Positions 28,709 through 37,718 of a stretch of 64,000 nucleotides of DNA are shown here, piece by piece. Within the stretch, counting starts at the first letter, position 1. Every line of letters starts with the position of its first letter. The stretch spans positions 124,001 to 188,000 of the forward strand of contig CAVXZG010000019.1 in assembly GCA_963766375.1 (NCBI GenBank). The letters are read 5' to 3'. The translations under genes were made by a program, and so were the position numbers. Source of the stretch: AC-32 sp963766375. Lineage in GTDB: Bacteria; Actinomycetota; Thermoleophilia; Gaiellales; Gaiellaceae. The notes below the pieces were generated by a model that saw only the letters and a program-made list of their open reading frames with translations, searched no databases and had not been told where the DNA came from.

Positions 28709-30426
28709 CCGGAAGCCTTGTCGAGGAGCGTGACGACGAACGGCTGCGCGCCCGGCGGGGTCACCTCGAACTGGACTGCCCAATGGCCGACCATCACGAG
28801 CGCGGGCGCGGACTTCACGAACACCCCGGGCTTGCGCTCGGGGAAGCGGAAGCTCTGCTCTCCCATCTCCATGTCGAGCATCTCGAAGCGGCTCACGACC
28901 TCGGCCCCGCGCACGGGCTTCCCGCCGCGGGTGATCGCCACCGAGAACGTGTTCGGCAGTGCCGCGCGGTTCGGCGACACGCCGACGCGGACCCGGTACG
29001 GACCCTTCGCGACCACCTCCGAGACGGGGCCAGGACCAACGCGGGCCGCGATGTCTTTCACCCGGGCGAGCGCGCTGGCCGGCGGCGCGAGGCTCGTCAG
29101 CACCGCCGCCGCGAACAAGGCCGCGGCGACGAGGACGATCTCTCCCTGAACCAGGCGCCGTAGCAGCACGGCCGCGCCCGGCCCGAGCGCCGGCCGCGCG
29201 CCGGCCGCCTGGAGCCGCGGCTTGGTGCGCGCGAGGTTGACGCCGGCAAGCAGGAGCGCCGCGAACAAGAGCACGATCTTCACGAGCAGCGCCTTGCCGT
29301 ACGAGGTCTGCCAGAGCGTCGCGAGGGTGGGGAGCTCGAGAAACGAGGAGCCGATCCCGGTCCCGATCAGCACGAGCACCGAGCAGAACGCCACTGCCGA
29401 AAACCGGGGCACCACGTGCGCCAGCGCGGCGATTCGCCTCTCGGCTCCGACCGAGACCCAGAGGACGACGAGCCCGATCAGGCCGCCGAGCCAGATCGAG
29501 GCGGCGCCCAGGTGCGCCACGTCGAGCGGGAGCGCCAGCCCGCGTGGCGCCTTTTGACCGGCGTGACCGGCCAGCGCGGGCAGAACCAGCGCCGCCCCAC
29601 CGGCGAGCAGCGCGGCCGGGAGTGCGAGGAGCTCGACGACCGAGCGCTGCTCCCGTTCCGGCCGGTCGAGGTAGAGGGCGACGAGGGCGGCGAGGCCGAA
29701 GAGCGCCAGCACGAGCTCGAGATCCAGGAAGTCGCGGCCGAAACCGGACGCCCTCGCGGCCGGGACGATCGCTCCGAGGTCGAACGCCGAGCGCAGCGTG
29801 AACTGCGCCGTTGCCAGCACGACGTAGACGGGAACCGCCACGACTGCGACGCCGAGCGCGACTCCGAAGGCCACCGAGAGCGGCCGCAGCGAGCAGCCCG
29901 GGACGACCCGCACCACCGGACGGGCGATCACGGCTCTCAGCACGAACAGGCCGAGGGCGCTCAGCAGCGACAGGAACACCACCCAGCGCGAGACGAGCAG
30001 CCGCGTCGTCGTCGCGGTCTCGCTCAGCGAGGGCACGCGGAACTGCGGCGGCGGCCCGGGGTTCGGCCCGACCGCGAAGGTGAAGGCGCCGCGCACCGGG
30101 TGCCCGTCCGCCGAGATCACGCGCCAGAAGACGAGGTACCAGCCCTCCGGCACGCGCTTGAGCGGCGCGAGCAGCGTCTGCGCCGCCCCAGGCGCGCTCC
30201 GCGGCGGGCCCGCCGTCACCTGGTTGCCGCCCGCGTCGGTGACCGAGACGATCGCGAAGCGCGCCTCGACCGGCTCGGTGAAGCTCAGCAACACCCGCGA
30301 CGGAGGCGCGTTCACGGTCCTGCTCGCCGAGGGCTCGGTCCGTACGAGCCCCGCATGGCTCCAGGCGGCCGCGGGCAGCGCGAGGGCCGCCGCGGCCGCC
30401 AGAGCGAGCAGGGCACCCCGCCTCAC
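28705..30426 (-). CDS. CopC-CopD copper-resistance fusion protein
   Basis: 573 residues from GTG 30426 (GTGA overlap with the ycnI-like stop). A signal peptide ends LPAAAWS; the mature protein would start HAGLVRTEPSASR, the N-terminal His of the CopC copper site. The CopC domain continues through VISADGHPVRGAFTFAV. About eight CopD-type transmembrane helices follow from residue ~140 to 430 (VVFLSLLSALGLFVLRAVI, GKALLVKIVLLFAALLLAGV). A C-terminal soluble domain (ALPNTFSVAITRGGKPV, EMLDMEMGEQSFRFPE) resembles a YtkA-type fold with Met-rich residues. It probably takes up periplasmic-side copper for oxidase maturation rather than detoxification, given the CtaG genes nearby (inference). Confidence 0.9.
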   Translation of the reverse strand: MRRGALLALAAAAALALPAAAWSHAGLVRTEPSASRTVNAPPSRVLLSFTEPVEARFAIVSVTDAGGNQVTAGPPRSAPGAAQTLLAPLKRVPEGWYLVFWRVISADGHPVRGAFTFAVGPNPGPPPQFRVPSLSETATTTRLLVSRWVVFLSLLSALGLFVLRAVIARPVVRVVPGCSLRPLSVAFGVALGVAVVAVPVYVVLATAQFTLRSAFDLGAIVPAARASGFGRDFLDLELVLALFGLAALVALYLDRPEREQRSVVELLALPAALLAGGAALVLPALAGHAGQKAPRGLALPLDVAHLGAASIWLGGLIGLVVLWVSVGAERRIAALAHVVPRFSAVAFCSVLVLIGTGIGSSFLELPTLATLWQTSYGKALLVKIVLLFAALLLAGVNLARTKPRLQAAGARPALGPGAAVLLRRLVQGEIVLVAAALFAAAVLTSLAPPASALARVKDIAARVGPGPVSEVVAKGPYRVRVGVSPNRAALPNTFSVAITRGGKPVRGAEVVSRFEMLDMEMGEQSFRFPERKPGVFVKSAPALVMVGHWAVQFEVTPPGAQPFVVTLLDKASG

Positions 30427-30992
30427 GCGACCGGCCGTCCCCTGGTCGCCAGTCCGACGATCCCGAGCAGGACGCCGATCCCACCGACGATCAGCGCGAC
30501 GATGGTGAGCGTCGAGCTCGAACCCCCGAAGGAGGAGACTCCTTCGATCACGGGCGCCGGTGTGTCCGAGCTCTCGGAACCGGTCCAGTCGACGACTTCG
30601 CCGTTCGAGTAGGTCTGCCGAACGTGGACGGCATACGACTTCGCCGAGTCGAGGCTGCCGACGAACCGGAAGACCGCCAGGTGCTCCGTCGGGACGCTGC
30701 CGCCCGACCACGTCACCTGCTTGATCACCTTCTCTTCGCCCGACCCCTGCGTCGTCTCTTCCCGCTTCCAGCCGGGGGAGTCCTCGAAGGAGAAGATCGA
30801 GAGCCCATCCGGCGCCGTCAGCTCGACGGCGGTCGTGGTCACGCCTTCCTTCTCGGTCGGCACGGTGAGCGTGAACTCCTGGCTGGCCTTCGCCTTCGCC
30901 ACGGCGGGGCTCAGGCCGGCGTGGGCGTACGCTCCCGCGGCAAACGTGAGTGTGGCCACGGCCGTGGCCGCGGCGACAACTGCCTGTCTCAT
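30423..30992 (-). CDS. YcnI/DUF1775 family copper-binding membrane protein
   Basis: 189 residues from ATG 30992, with AAAGGAG 6 bases upstream. The signal peptide ends AAGAYA and the mature protein starts HAGLSPAVAKAKASQEFTL, giving the N-terminal His of the YcnI copper site. The domain contains GLSIFSFEDSPGWKREETTQG and VTWSGGSVPTEHLAVFRFVG, with the conserved Trp residues. A C-terminal helix LTIVALIVGGIGVLLGIVGL anchors it. YcnI proteins accompany CopCD in Gram-positive copper operons, exactly as here (GTGA coupling to copCD). Confidence 0.9.
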   Translation of the reverse strand: MRQAVVAAATAVATLTFAAGAYAHAGLSPAVAKAKASQEFTLTVPTEKEGVTTTAVELTAPDGLSIFSFEDSPGWKREETTQGSGEEKVIKQVTWSGGSVPTEHLAVFRFVGSLDSAKSYAVHVRQTYSNGEVVDWTGSESSDTPAPVIEGVSSFGGSSSTLTIVALIVGGIGVLLGIVGLATRGRPVA

Positions 30993-31023
30993 GTGACTCC
31001 TTTCGCTTCGTCGTTGACCGGAG

Positions 31024-31644
31024 CTAGGCCGGCAACGGCGGAGCGCGAGGCCGCGCGCGAAGAGGCCGCGGCGCGGGGGAGAGTCGGTGCTGAAGCGGAA
31101 GCCAGGCGATCTGTGGCGAGGCAAGCGCGATGCGGGGCCGGAGCAGCGCGCGAACCGTCGCTCGCAGCCAGGCGTGCAGGTGCGCGGCCGCCTCGGCGAG
31201 CGCGGCGGCGAGCAGCGCGAGGGCCGCCAGCAGCGGCAGCGCGTTCCTGTGCACGGGGCCGAGCAGACACGAGAGCCCGTGGAACCCGAGCCCGGCCCGC
31301 CAGTGCACGTACGACTCGAGCAGCGCGAACCCGAGCGAGCCCGCGACCGAGAGCGCGACCGCCCGCAGCGCCAGGCGGCGCAGGCGGAGCCGAGGCAGCT
31401 CGCGCTCGGGACGCAGCCGCTGGCGCTCGCGCACGCCGACCGCAGCCAGCCAGACGACCGCGACGGAGATCGCTGCCGCGAGCCCGAGCGAGATCACCGT
31501 CACGACCACGACCGAAGGCCCGCCGGCCGAGGCTTCGAACCGGGTCGTCAGCGGGCTCGCCGGCGCGAGCGCGTAGGTGAGCCAGCGCGCCGCGAGCACG
31601 AGCAGCGCGACGGGGCCGAGCCAGAGGAGGCCGCGTGCTCTCAT
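31024..31644 (-). CDS. Polytopic membrane protein of the copper/oxidase locus
   Basis: 206 residues from ATG 31644, coupled by ATGA to the upstream lipoprotein stop. Five hydrophobic stretches are visible: LLWLGPVALLVLAARWLTYA, VVVTVISLGLAAAISVAVVW, ALRAVALSVAGSLGFALLE, LPLLAALALLAAALAEAAAH and a weaker one. The loop YVHWRAGLGFHGLSCLLGPVH and HLHAW are rich in His and Cys, potential metal ligands. The C-terminal 40 residues are Arg/Pro-rich. I do not recognise the family; co-transcription with the lipoprotein and YcnI/CopCD suggests a metal-related role. Confidence 0.7.
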   Translation of the reverse strand: MRARGLLWLGPVALLVLAARWLTYALAPASPLTTRFEASAGGPSVVVVTVISLGLAAAISVAVVWLAAVGVRERQRLRPERELPRLRLRRLALRAVALSVAGSLGFALLESYVHWRAGLGFHGLSCLLGPVHRNALPLLAALALLAAALAEAAAHLHAWLRATVRALLRPRIALASPQIAWLPLQHRLSPAPRPLRARPRAPPLPA

Positions 31645-32472
31645 CGCACGCGCAGGGTAAAGGGCGCGGTGATCACGCGGCCGCCGGTCTGGAACTGCAG
31701 GAACAGCCGCCAGTTGCCCGCGACCGGTAGGAGCACGCCCACGCGCACGTGTGCCCGGCGCGGTCGGGCGGCCGACGACCTTCGCCCCGCCCAGGATGCT
31801 CGTGCACCCCGGCGTCGTGGCGCCGCAAACGTGGGTGTGGAAGTAGTCGAGCGAGCCCGCTCGGAAGAAGATCGCGTGCGCGAGGGCGCCGAACCAGGGC
31901 GTGAACCGGGCCGGCCGGCCCTTCGGGTCGGTCACCGTGGCGGTGAAGAAGGCGGCCTCGATCGCGTGCAGGCGCCGTGGGCCGGAGAGCGTGACGCGGT
32001 AGCCGTCACGGGTCACGACCCGGTCGAACGGCGGCAGCTGCTGCGCGCGGTACGAGCCGGCGACACGAAGGTCCCGGTGCAGCTGGAAGTTGCGCGCGCT
32101 CGCCGGATAGGCGTCCACGAGCACGCGGTAGGGGCCGGGGCTCGGGAACCTGATCGTCTCCTCGATCAGCCCGCCGGGCCCGATCGGCGGGTGGCGGTGG
32201 ATCAGGACGCTGAGGTCGCGCCGCACGACGATCAGGTGCACGCCGGTGTGCGGGCCGGGCCCTCGCTTGTACGCGGTGAGAGGTTCACCTGAGGGCTGCT
32301 TGATCGTGAAGGAGAGCCGGACGGCGCCGGGCTTCGCCACCTGGAGCGGCTGGAAGCCGGCGAGCTCGTAGGTGCGGGCGGGAGCGATCGTCGGGACGCT
32401 CGGCTGCGACGAGGAGCAGCCCGCGACGAGGAGCGCGCAGCAGGCGAGCAGGGCCAGGCGAAAACGCGCCAT
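31641..32472 (-). CDS. Secreted His-rich lipoprotein of the copper/oxidase locus, one frameshift
   Basis: From ATG 32472 a lipoprotein signal ALLACCALLVAGCSSS places the lipidated Cys near residue 19. Two beta-rich domains follow. Potential metal ligands are VLIHRHPPIGPGG near residue 93 and YFHTHVCGATTPGC near 222. The frame breaks near 31752; removing one base gives APGHVRVGVLLPVAGNWRLF and TAPFTLRVR, ending TGA 31641-31643, which overlaps the next gene's ATG. The restored ~276-residue protein is a plausible copper-binding surface lipoprotein. The family is not recognised. Confidence 0.7.
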
Positions 32473-32540
32473 CTGCAGGCAGGATCACGACGCGTACGAG
32501 GCCATGTCAAACGAGAGGTGTCCGTTAACCTGACGCCGCC

Positions 32541-33383
32541 GTGCCGAGCGCCCACCTGACCGCGACCTGGGAGACGCCGCCGATGGTCCTGATCGGCGCG
32601 GCCCTGGCGCTCGTGCTCTTCGTCCAGGCCTTCGTGCGCCTCCGCCGGCGGCGTGCCGAGCACGCGCCGTGGACGCGGGCGCTGCTCTTCGCGGCGGGCC
32701 TGGCGCTGCTCGTCGTGCCGCTCGTCTCGCCGCTCGACCACGTCGGCGACGAGCAGCTGCTCTCGGCGCACATGCTCCAGCACGTCCTGATCGGCGACGC
32801 TGCGCCCGCGTTGCTCGTGACCGCCGTGCGCGGGCCGCTCCTCTTCTTCCTGCTTCCGCCGGTGCTTTTGCGCCCGCTTGCCGCGTTCCGCCCGTTGCGC
32901 GCGTTCCTCTCGGTCTTGCTGCGGCCGCTCGTCAGCCTCGGCCTCTGGGCGGTGGCGATGGTCGCCTGGCACGTGCCCGCTGCGTACGACTACGCCGCGG
33001 CGCACCCGCTCGTGCACGACCTCGAGCACCTGAGCTTCGTCGTCGCGGGCATCCTCGCCTGGACGCAGCTCGTCGATCCCGCGCGGCATGGTGCCCTCCG
33101 CCGCCCGCAGCGTGTCTTCTTCGCGCTGGCGATGCTCGCACTGGCGCAACCGCTCGTGGACGTGCTGCTCTTCAGCTCGGGCGCGGCCTATCCGCGCTAC
33201 GCCGCGCAGCCCGACCGCCTCTTCGGGCTCTCGCCGCTGACCGACCAGCGGCTCGCGGGCGTGGTGATGATGGTCGAGCAGCTGCTGACACTCGGGATCT
33301 GCGTGGCGCTCCTGCTTCGGCCCTACCTGAAGGAGCGGCGCGGCCGTCTCCGCGGGCCGGCGCTGCCGCACGGGTCGCGGTGA
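32541..33383 (+). CDS. ctaG: CtaG-family cytochrome c oxidase assembly protein (first copy)
   Basis: 280 residues from GTG 32541. About seven hydrophobic helices are present, and the CtaG signature histidines occur in LLSAHMLQHVLIGDAAPALL near residue 77, WAVAMVAWHVPAAYDYAA near 138 and VHDLEHLSFVVAGI near 157. caa3_CtaG proteins are needed for functional caa3-type oxidase, probably in copper insertion. Divergently placed from the lipoprotein-YcnI-CopCD operon. The stop overlaps the second copy (GTGA at 33380-33383). Confidence 0.9.
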   Translation: MPSAHLTATWETPPMVLIGAALALVLFVQAFVRLRRRRAEHAPWTRALLFAAGLALLVVPLVSPLDHVGDEQLLSAHMLQHVLIGDAAPALLVTAVRGPLLFFLLPPVLLRPLAAFRPLRAFLSVLLRPLVSLGLWAVAMVAWHVPAAYDYAAAHPLVHDLEHLSFVVAGILAWTQLVDPARHGALRRPQRVFFALAMLALAQPLVDVLLFSSGAAYPRYAAQPDRLFGLSPLTDQRLAGVVMMVEQLLTLGICVALLLRPYLKERRGRLRGPALPHGSR

Positions 33384-34153
33384 ACGCTCCCGCAGCGAGC
33401 TCCTTCAGCTTCGAGCCGCTCTTTCTAGCGTTGGCCATCGGCGCCGTCTACGGCTACGTGCGACTTGCGAGGACCGTCGAGCGGCCGAGCCGAGGACGCA
33501 CGGCGCTCTTCGTGCTCGGGGCTCTGCTGATCGCCACCTCGCTCAACTCACCGCTCGAGACGATCGCCGTCCACTACCTGCTCGTCATTCACCTGCTCCA
33601 GAACGTGATGATCGCCGACTGGGCGCCGCCGCTACTCGTGCTGGGCCTGACCCCGGCGATGCGCGCCGCCCTCGCGGCCCGGGGAGGGGGGACGCTGGCG
33701 TTCCTCACGCGCCCGCGCGTGGCGCTGCCCCTCTGGCTGGCCGTCTGGTACGGCGTGCACCTGCCGGCCTTCTACGACTACGCGCTGCGCCACCCGCTGC
33801 TCCTGAACGTCGAGCACGCGGCCTTGATCTTCGCCGGGCTCGTGTTCTGGTGGCCGGTGTTCTCAGACGAGCCGCACCGGCTCTCGACCGCGGTGCGGCT
33901 CGTGTACCTCGGCGTGGCGTACGCCGGCTCGGCCTTCCTCTCGCTCGCTCTGATCTTCTCGGCGCGCGCCTTCTACGGCTTCTACGAGGCGGCGCCTCGC
34001 CTCTGGGGCCTGTCTCCGCAGAAGGATCAGAACCTCGGCGGGATCCTGATGAACGGGGAGCAGATGGCGGTCTTCTTCGTCGCGATGTCCTACTTCCTGC
34101 TGCGGCTGCTCTCGGAGGAGGAGGAATCGCAGCAGGCTCTCGAGGGCCGGTGA
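33380..34153 (+). CDS. CtaG-family cytochrome c oxidase assembly protein (second copy)
   Basis: 257 residues from GTG 33380. The same layout as its neighbour: LLVIHLLQNVMIADWAPPLL near residue 73, WLAVWYGVHLPAFYDYAL near 121 and LNVEHAALIFAGLVFWWP near 143, then MNGEQMAVFFVAMSYFLL. The second histidine of the HxxQH pair is Asn (HLLQN), so one putative copper ligand differs from copy one. Tandem diverged copies may form a heterodimer. Coupled by GTGA to the next gene. Confidence 0.88.
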   Translation: MNAPAASSFSFEPLFLALAIGAVYGYVRLARTVERPSRGRTALFVLGALLIATSLNSPLETIAVHYLLVIHLLQNVMIADWAPPLLVLGLTPAMRAALAARGGGTLAFLTRPRVALPLWLAVWYGVHLPAFYDYALRHPLLLNVEHAALIFAGLVFWWPVFSDEPHRLSTAVRLVYLGVAYAGSAFLSLALIFSARAFYGFYEAAPRLWGLSPQKDQNLGGILMNGEQMAVFFVAMSYFLLRLLSEEEESQQALEGR

Positions 34154-34758
34154 GACGCGCCGCCATCCTCGCGGCGCTCGTCGTCGCGCTCCTTGTCGTT
34201 CCCGCAGCTCAGGCCAACGGCGACCCCGCCAGCGACGTTCTCATCACCGAGCAGGTCTTCATCCCCTTCGAGGCGCCGATCTCCAAGTCCGCCTCGGAGG
34301 AGTTGACGAAGACCGTCGCGGCGGCGAACAAGCGGGGCTACAAGATCCGCGTCGCGGTGATCGCCTTCACCGGCGACCTCGGCACTGCAATCAGCCTCTG
34401 GGGCCATCCGCAGGCCTACGCGAAGTTCCTCGGCAGCGAGCTCGCGTTCGCCTACTCGGACCGGCTGCTCGTGGCGATGCCGGCCGGCTTCGGCTTCTAC
34501 CGAGGCAAGAAGCCCGTGGCAGAGGAGCAGCGTGTGCTGGCCAAGCTCCGGACGGGCAAGACGCCCACTGCGCTGACCGAGTCGGCCACCCAGGCCGTGC
34601 GTGCGCTCGCAGCGGAGCACGGGATCGTGCTGCCGAAGGTCTCGAGCGGGAGCACCGTCTGGCGCGACCGGGTGATCATCGGCGCGATCGTGCTGCTCGG
34701 GCTGCTGGTGGTCTTCGTCCCGGCGCGGAAGGTCAGAGGCCGAGGTGGCGAGCAATGA
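34150..34758 (+). CDS. Secreted, C-terminally anchored TPM-like protein
   Basis: 202 residues from GTG 34150 (GTGA overlap with the second ctaG). The signal peptide AAILAALVVALLVVPAAQA precedes an alpha/beta domain with SASEELTKTVAAANKRGYKI, RVAVIAFTGDLGTAISLWGH and YSDRLLVAMPAGFGFYRG. A C-terminal helix RVIIGAIVLLGLLVVFVP anchors it. The order of strands resembles the TPM (DUF477) fold but similarity by eye is weak. Operon position implies a role with CtaG in oxidase biogenesis. Its last 26 bases overlap the converging acyl-CoA dehydrogenase gene. Confidence 0.7.
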   Translation: MRRAAILAALVVALLVVPAAQANGDPASDVLITEQVFIPFEAPISKSASEELTKTVAAANKRGYKIRVAVIAFTGDLGTAISLWGHPQAYAKFLGSELAFAYSDRLLVAMPAGFGFYRGKKPVAEEQRVLAKLRTGKTPTALTESATQAVRALAAEHGIVLPKVSSGSTVWRDRVIIGAIVLLGLLVVFVPARKVRGRGGEQ

Positions 34759-35866
34759 CCATCCGTTGGACTTCGTTGGTGCCCTCGCCGATCTCCAGGA
34801 TCTTCTGGTCGCGGTAGAGGCGCGAGATCGGCGACTCCTCCATGAAGCCGTAGCCGCCGTGGATCTGCAGCGACGCGTTCGCCGCGCGATGTGAGAGCTC
34901 GCCGGTGTAGAGCTTGGCCATCGCGGCCTCCTTGGCGAACTCGCGGCCCTCGTCCTTGAGCCAGGCCGCCTTGTAGGTGAGTGCGCGGCCGGCCTCGATC
35001 TCGACGGCCATGTCGGCCAGGGCGAACTGCACCGCCTGGAACTGCACGATCGGCTTGCCGAACTGCTCGCGCTCCTTCGCGTAGGCGACGGCGAGGTCGT
35101 AGGCGCCCTGGGCGAGCCCGACGCCCATCGCGGCCACCGAGATGCGCCCGCCGTCGAGGATCTCGAGGAACTGCCGGAAGCCCTTGCCGCGCTCGCCGAG
35201 CAGGTTCTCCTCCGGAACCGCGACGTCCTTGAACGAGAGCTCGCGCGTGTCGGAGGCGCGCCAGCCGAGCTTCTCCATCGGCGCCGAGATCTCGTAGCCG
35301 GGGGCGCCGTTCGGGACGATCAGGTTCGAGATCTCGTCCTCGCCGGTGCGGGCGGTGATCGTCACGCACGAGGTGATGTCGGTGCCGGCATTGGTGATGA
35401 AGATCTTCGAGCCGTTGATCACCCACTGCCCGTCGCGCAGCTCGGCGGTGGTGCGGGCGTTGGCGGCGTCGGAACCAGCGCCGGGCTCGGTCAGCCCGAA
35501 CGCGGCGAGCTTCTTGCCGGAGGTGAGGTCGGGCAGCCACTGCTGCTTCTGCTCCTCGGTGCCGTAGAGGAAGATCGGCATCGTCCCGAGCGAGGTGTGC
35601 GCGGCCATTGTGATCGCCACCGACGAGTCGATCCGCGTCAACTCTTCGACGGCGATCGCGTAGGAGAGCGTGTCTGCGCCGGCGCCGCCGTACTCCTCCG
35701 GGAAGGGCATGCCCATCAGCCCGAGCTCGGCCAGCTCCGCGACGAGCTCGTAGGGGAAACGGTGCTCGCGGTCGAGCTCCTCGGCGACCGGTGCGACGCG
35801 CTGCTCTGCGAACTCGCGAACGGTCGAGCGAACGAGCTCGTGCTCGGGCGAGAGGTCGAAGTTCAC
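34733..35866 (-). CDS. Acyl-CoA dehydrogenase
   Basis: 377 residues from GTG 35866 (GTGA overlap with the aminopeptidase stop). FAD/substrate motifs: AAFGLTEPGAGSDAANART near residue 122, INGSKIFITNAG near 152, EREQFGKPIVQFQAVQ near 265, the flavin motif QIHGGYGFMEESPISRLYRD near 335 and the catalytic Glu in LEIGEGTNEVQR near 362, the position used by short/medium-chain enzymes. It introduces a 2,3-double bond in an acyl-CoA. Close to methylcrotonyl-CoA carboxylase and hydratase genes, isovaleryl-CoA is a plausible substrate, but sequence alone does not fix it. Confidence 0.92.
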   Translation of the reverse strand: MNFDLSPEHELVRSTVREFAEQRVAPVAEELDREHRFPYELVAELAELGLMGMPFPEEYGGAGADTLSYAIAVEELTRIDSSVAITMAAHTSLGTMPIFLYGTEEQKQQWLPDLTSGKKLAAFGLTEPGAGSDAANARTTAELRDGQWVINGSKIFITNAGTDITSCVTITARTGEDEISNLIVPNGAPGYEISAPMEKLGWRASDTRELSFKDVAVPEENLLGERGKGFRQFLEILDGGRISVAAMGVGLAQGAYDLAVAYAKEREQFGKPIVQFQAVQFALADMAVEIEAGRALTYKAAWLKDEGREFAKEAAMAKLYTGELSHRAANASLQIHGGYGFMEESPISRLYRDQKILEIGEGTNEVQRMVIARHLGL

Positions 35867-37357
35867 TCGGACAGACGGGTGGCGAGCTCGACGATCAGGC
35901 GCACGCCGTAGCCGGTGCCGCCGCGCTGGGTGAGGTAGTCGCCGCGGGAGCGCTCGAAGAAGGCGGGGCCGGCGATGTCAGCGTGCGCCCAGGGGCCCTC
36001 GCCCGCGAACTCCTGCAGGAACTCCGCCGCGAGCACCGCGCCGGCCTGGCGCAGGTCGGAGGAGTTCTTCAGGTCGGCGAAGACCGAGTCCACGTAGCGG
36101 CGGTAGCGCGGGTGCATCGGGAACGGCCAGGCGTGGTCGCCGCTCGCCTCGCCGGCCGCGACGACCTGGTCGCGCCAGTCGTCCTCGTTGGCGAAGATCC
36201 CGGCGTAGAGGTCGCCGAGCGCGACCTCCATCGCCCCGGTCAGCGTGGCGAGGTCGAGGATGTGCGTGGCGCCCTGCTCGCGCGCATACCAGAGCGCATC
36301 GGCGAGCACGAGCCGGCCCTCGGCGTCGGTGTTGGTCACCTCGATCGTCTTGCCGTTCGCCGCGGTGAGGATGTCGCCCGGCCGGTAGGCGTGGCCGCCG
36401 GGCATGTTCTCGCAGGCGGCAGCGACCGTGAGCACGCGGATCGGCAGGCCGAGGTCGGCGATCGCGCCCGTTGCCTCGATCACCGCCGCGCCGCCGGCCA
36501 TGTCGCCCTTCATGTCCTCCATGTGCAGCGCCGGCTTGAGCGAGAGGCCGCCGGTGTCGAAGGTGATCGCCTTCCCGACGAGGCCGAGCACGAGCTCCGG
36601 CTTGGTCGGGCTCGGCGGCTCGTAGCGCATCACGATCAGGCGCGGCGGGTTGTGGCTCGCCTTCGCGACGGCAGCGAACGCGCCCATGCCTTGCTCGCCG
36701 ATCTCCTCCGGGCCTAGCGCTTCGGCCTCGAGGTGCTCGAGACGAGGAGGCGATCTCGGCGGCCCGAGCGGCGAGATGCTCCGGTGTCGCCTCGTTGGCG
36801 GGGCTGTTGACGAGGTCGCGAGCGCGGTTCGTCCACTCCGCGATCTGGAGCGCGCGCGCGGCGGCTTCCGCCAGGCCGTCCGCCTCGCCGCAGAGCACGA
36901 GCGTCTCGAGCTTCGAGCGGTTCTCGTCGTCGTGCTTCCAGCGTGCCGGGTCGTAGGCGCCGAGGAGCGTGCCTTCGACGAGCGCGCGCGCCTGCTCGTT
37001 CGCCGAGAGTGGCAGCGAGTCGTCGATCACCCAGGCGATGCTCACGGCGAACTCGCCGGACCGGCGCGCAACCGCGGCGGCGGCGGTGCGCAGCGTGTCT
37101 GCGCTCACGTCTTCGGGCTTGCCGATCCCGACCGCCGCGACACGCCGTGACTTCAGCTTTCCGTCGACGTGAACGAGGCTTGTGTGTCCGAGCTCGTGGC
37201 GCAGCTCGCCGTCCGCGGCGAGCCTCGCGAGGAGCCCGTCCAGGCTCGAGTCGAGCGTGGCCGCGGCGCCGATCAGACCATTCTCGCCGGCGAACGGAAC
37301 GGCGAGGACATCGGCTTCCGCTTGTTCCGGCGACACTCCTTTGACCTCGACTCGCAT
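35863..37357 (-). CDS. pepA: Leucyl aminopeptidase (M17), one frameshift
   Basis: From ATG 37357 the N-terminal domain (VAAVGIGKPEDVSADTLRTA, then EWTNRARDLVNSPANEATPEHL) is followed after a frame break near 36741 by the catalytic domain. That part has VMRYEPPSPTKPELVLGLVG, KAITFDTGGLSLKP with the metal-binding Lys and Asp, and the family signature NTDAEGRL, then LTGAMEVALGDLYAG. Removing one base at the break gives SSLEHLEAEALGPEEIGEQG, restoring an M17 of ~497 residues. It releases N-terminal residues from peptides. Its leucine product could feed the acyl-CoA pathway downstream (inference). Confidence 0.88.
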
Positions 37358-37400
37358 GGCCGCGCGATGCTAGCCGACGGCCTGCGTAGCCTGCTGCCCC

Positions 37401-37697
37401 GTGAGGGGGATATACCGTCTGCGCGCTGCGGCCGATAGGACGTACGTGGCACGCGGCCTGCCTCTGCGGCACCTCCGTCCTGCGCGCTTTCGGCGAAGCC
37501 GGAGCCGCTCGACCGTGGAAGCGCTGACCCTGAGGGTCGCGCAGCTCGTCGTCGAGCGCCAGGAGCTGCGTATACGGGGCGCCAGCACCGTTTCTCTCGA
37601 GCGCAACCGGCTCCAGATCGCCCGCGCCCAGTGGGAGCTCGGGCACGCGCTGATCGACCGGCATCTGCCGGAGCCCGCCGCTCAGTCCGCGGCGTAA
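37401..37697 (+). CDS. Small hypothetical helical protein
   Basis: Open for 98 residues from ATG 37401. The first 35 residues are Arg-rich and probably not translated. The credible part starts at the GTG at 37515 with VEALTLRVAQLVVERQELRI, an amphipathic helix, followed by ASTVSLERNRLQIARAQWEL and a final helix. No family recognised. It lies just upstream of the SCP2 gene in the same direction. Confidence 0.45.
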   Translation: MRGIYRLRAAADRTYVARGLPLRHLRPARFRRSRSRSTVEALTLRVAQLVVERQELRIRGASTVSLERNRLQIARAQWELGHALIDRHLPEPAAQSAA

Positions 37698-37718
37698 CCT
37701 TGCTGTAATCTCGCCCGC

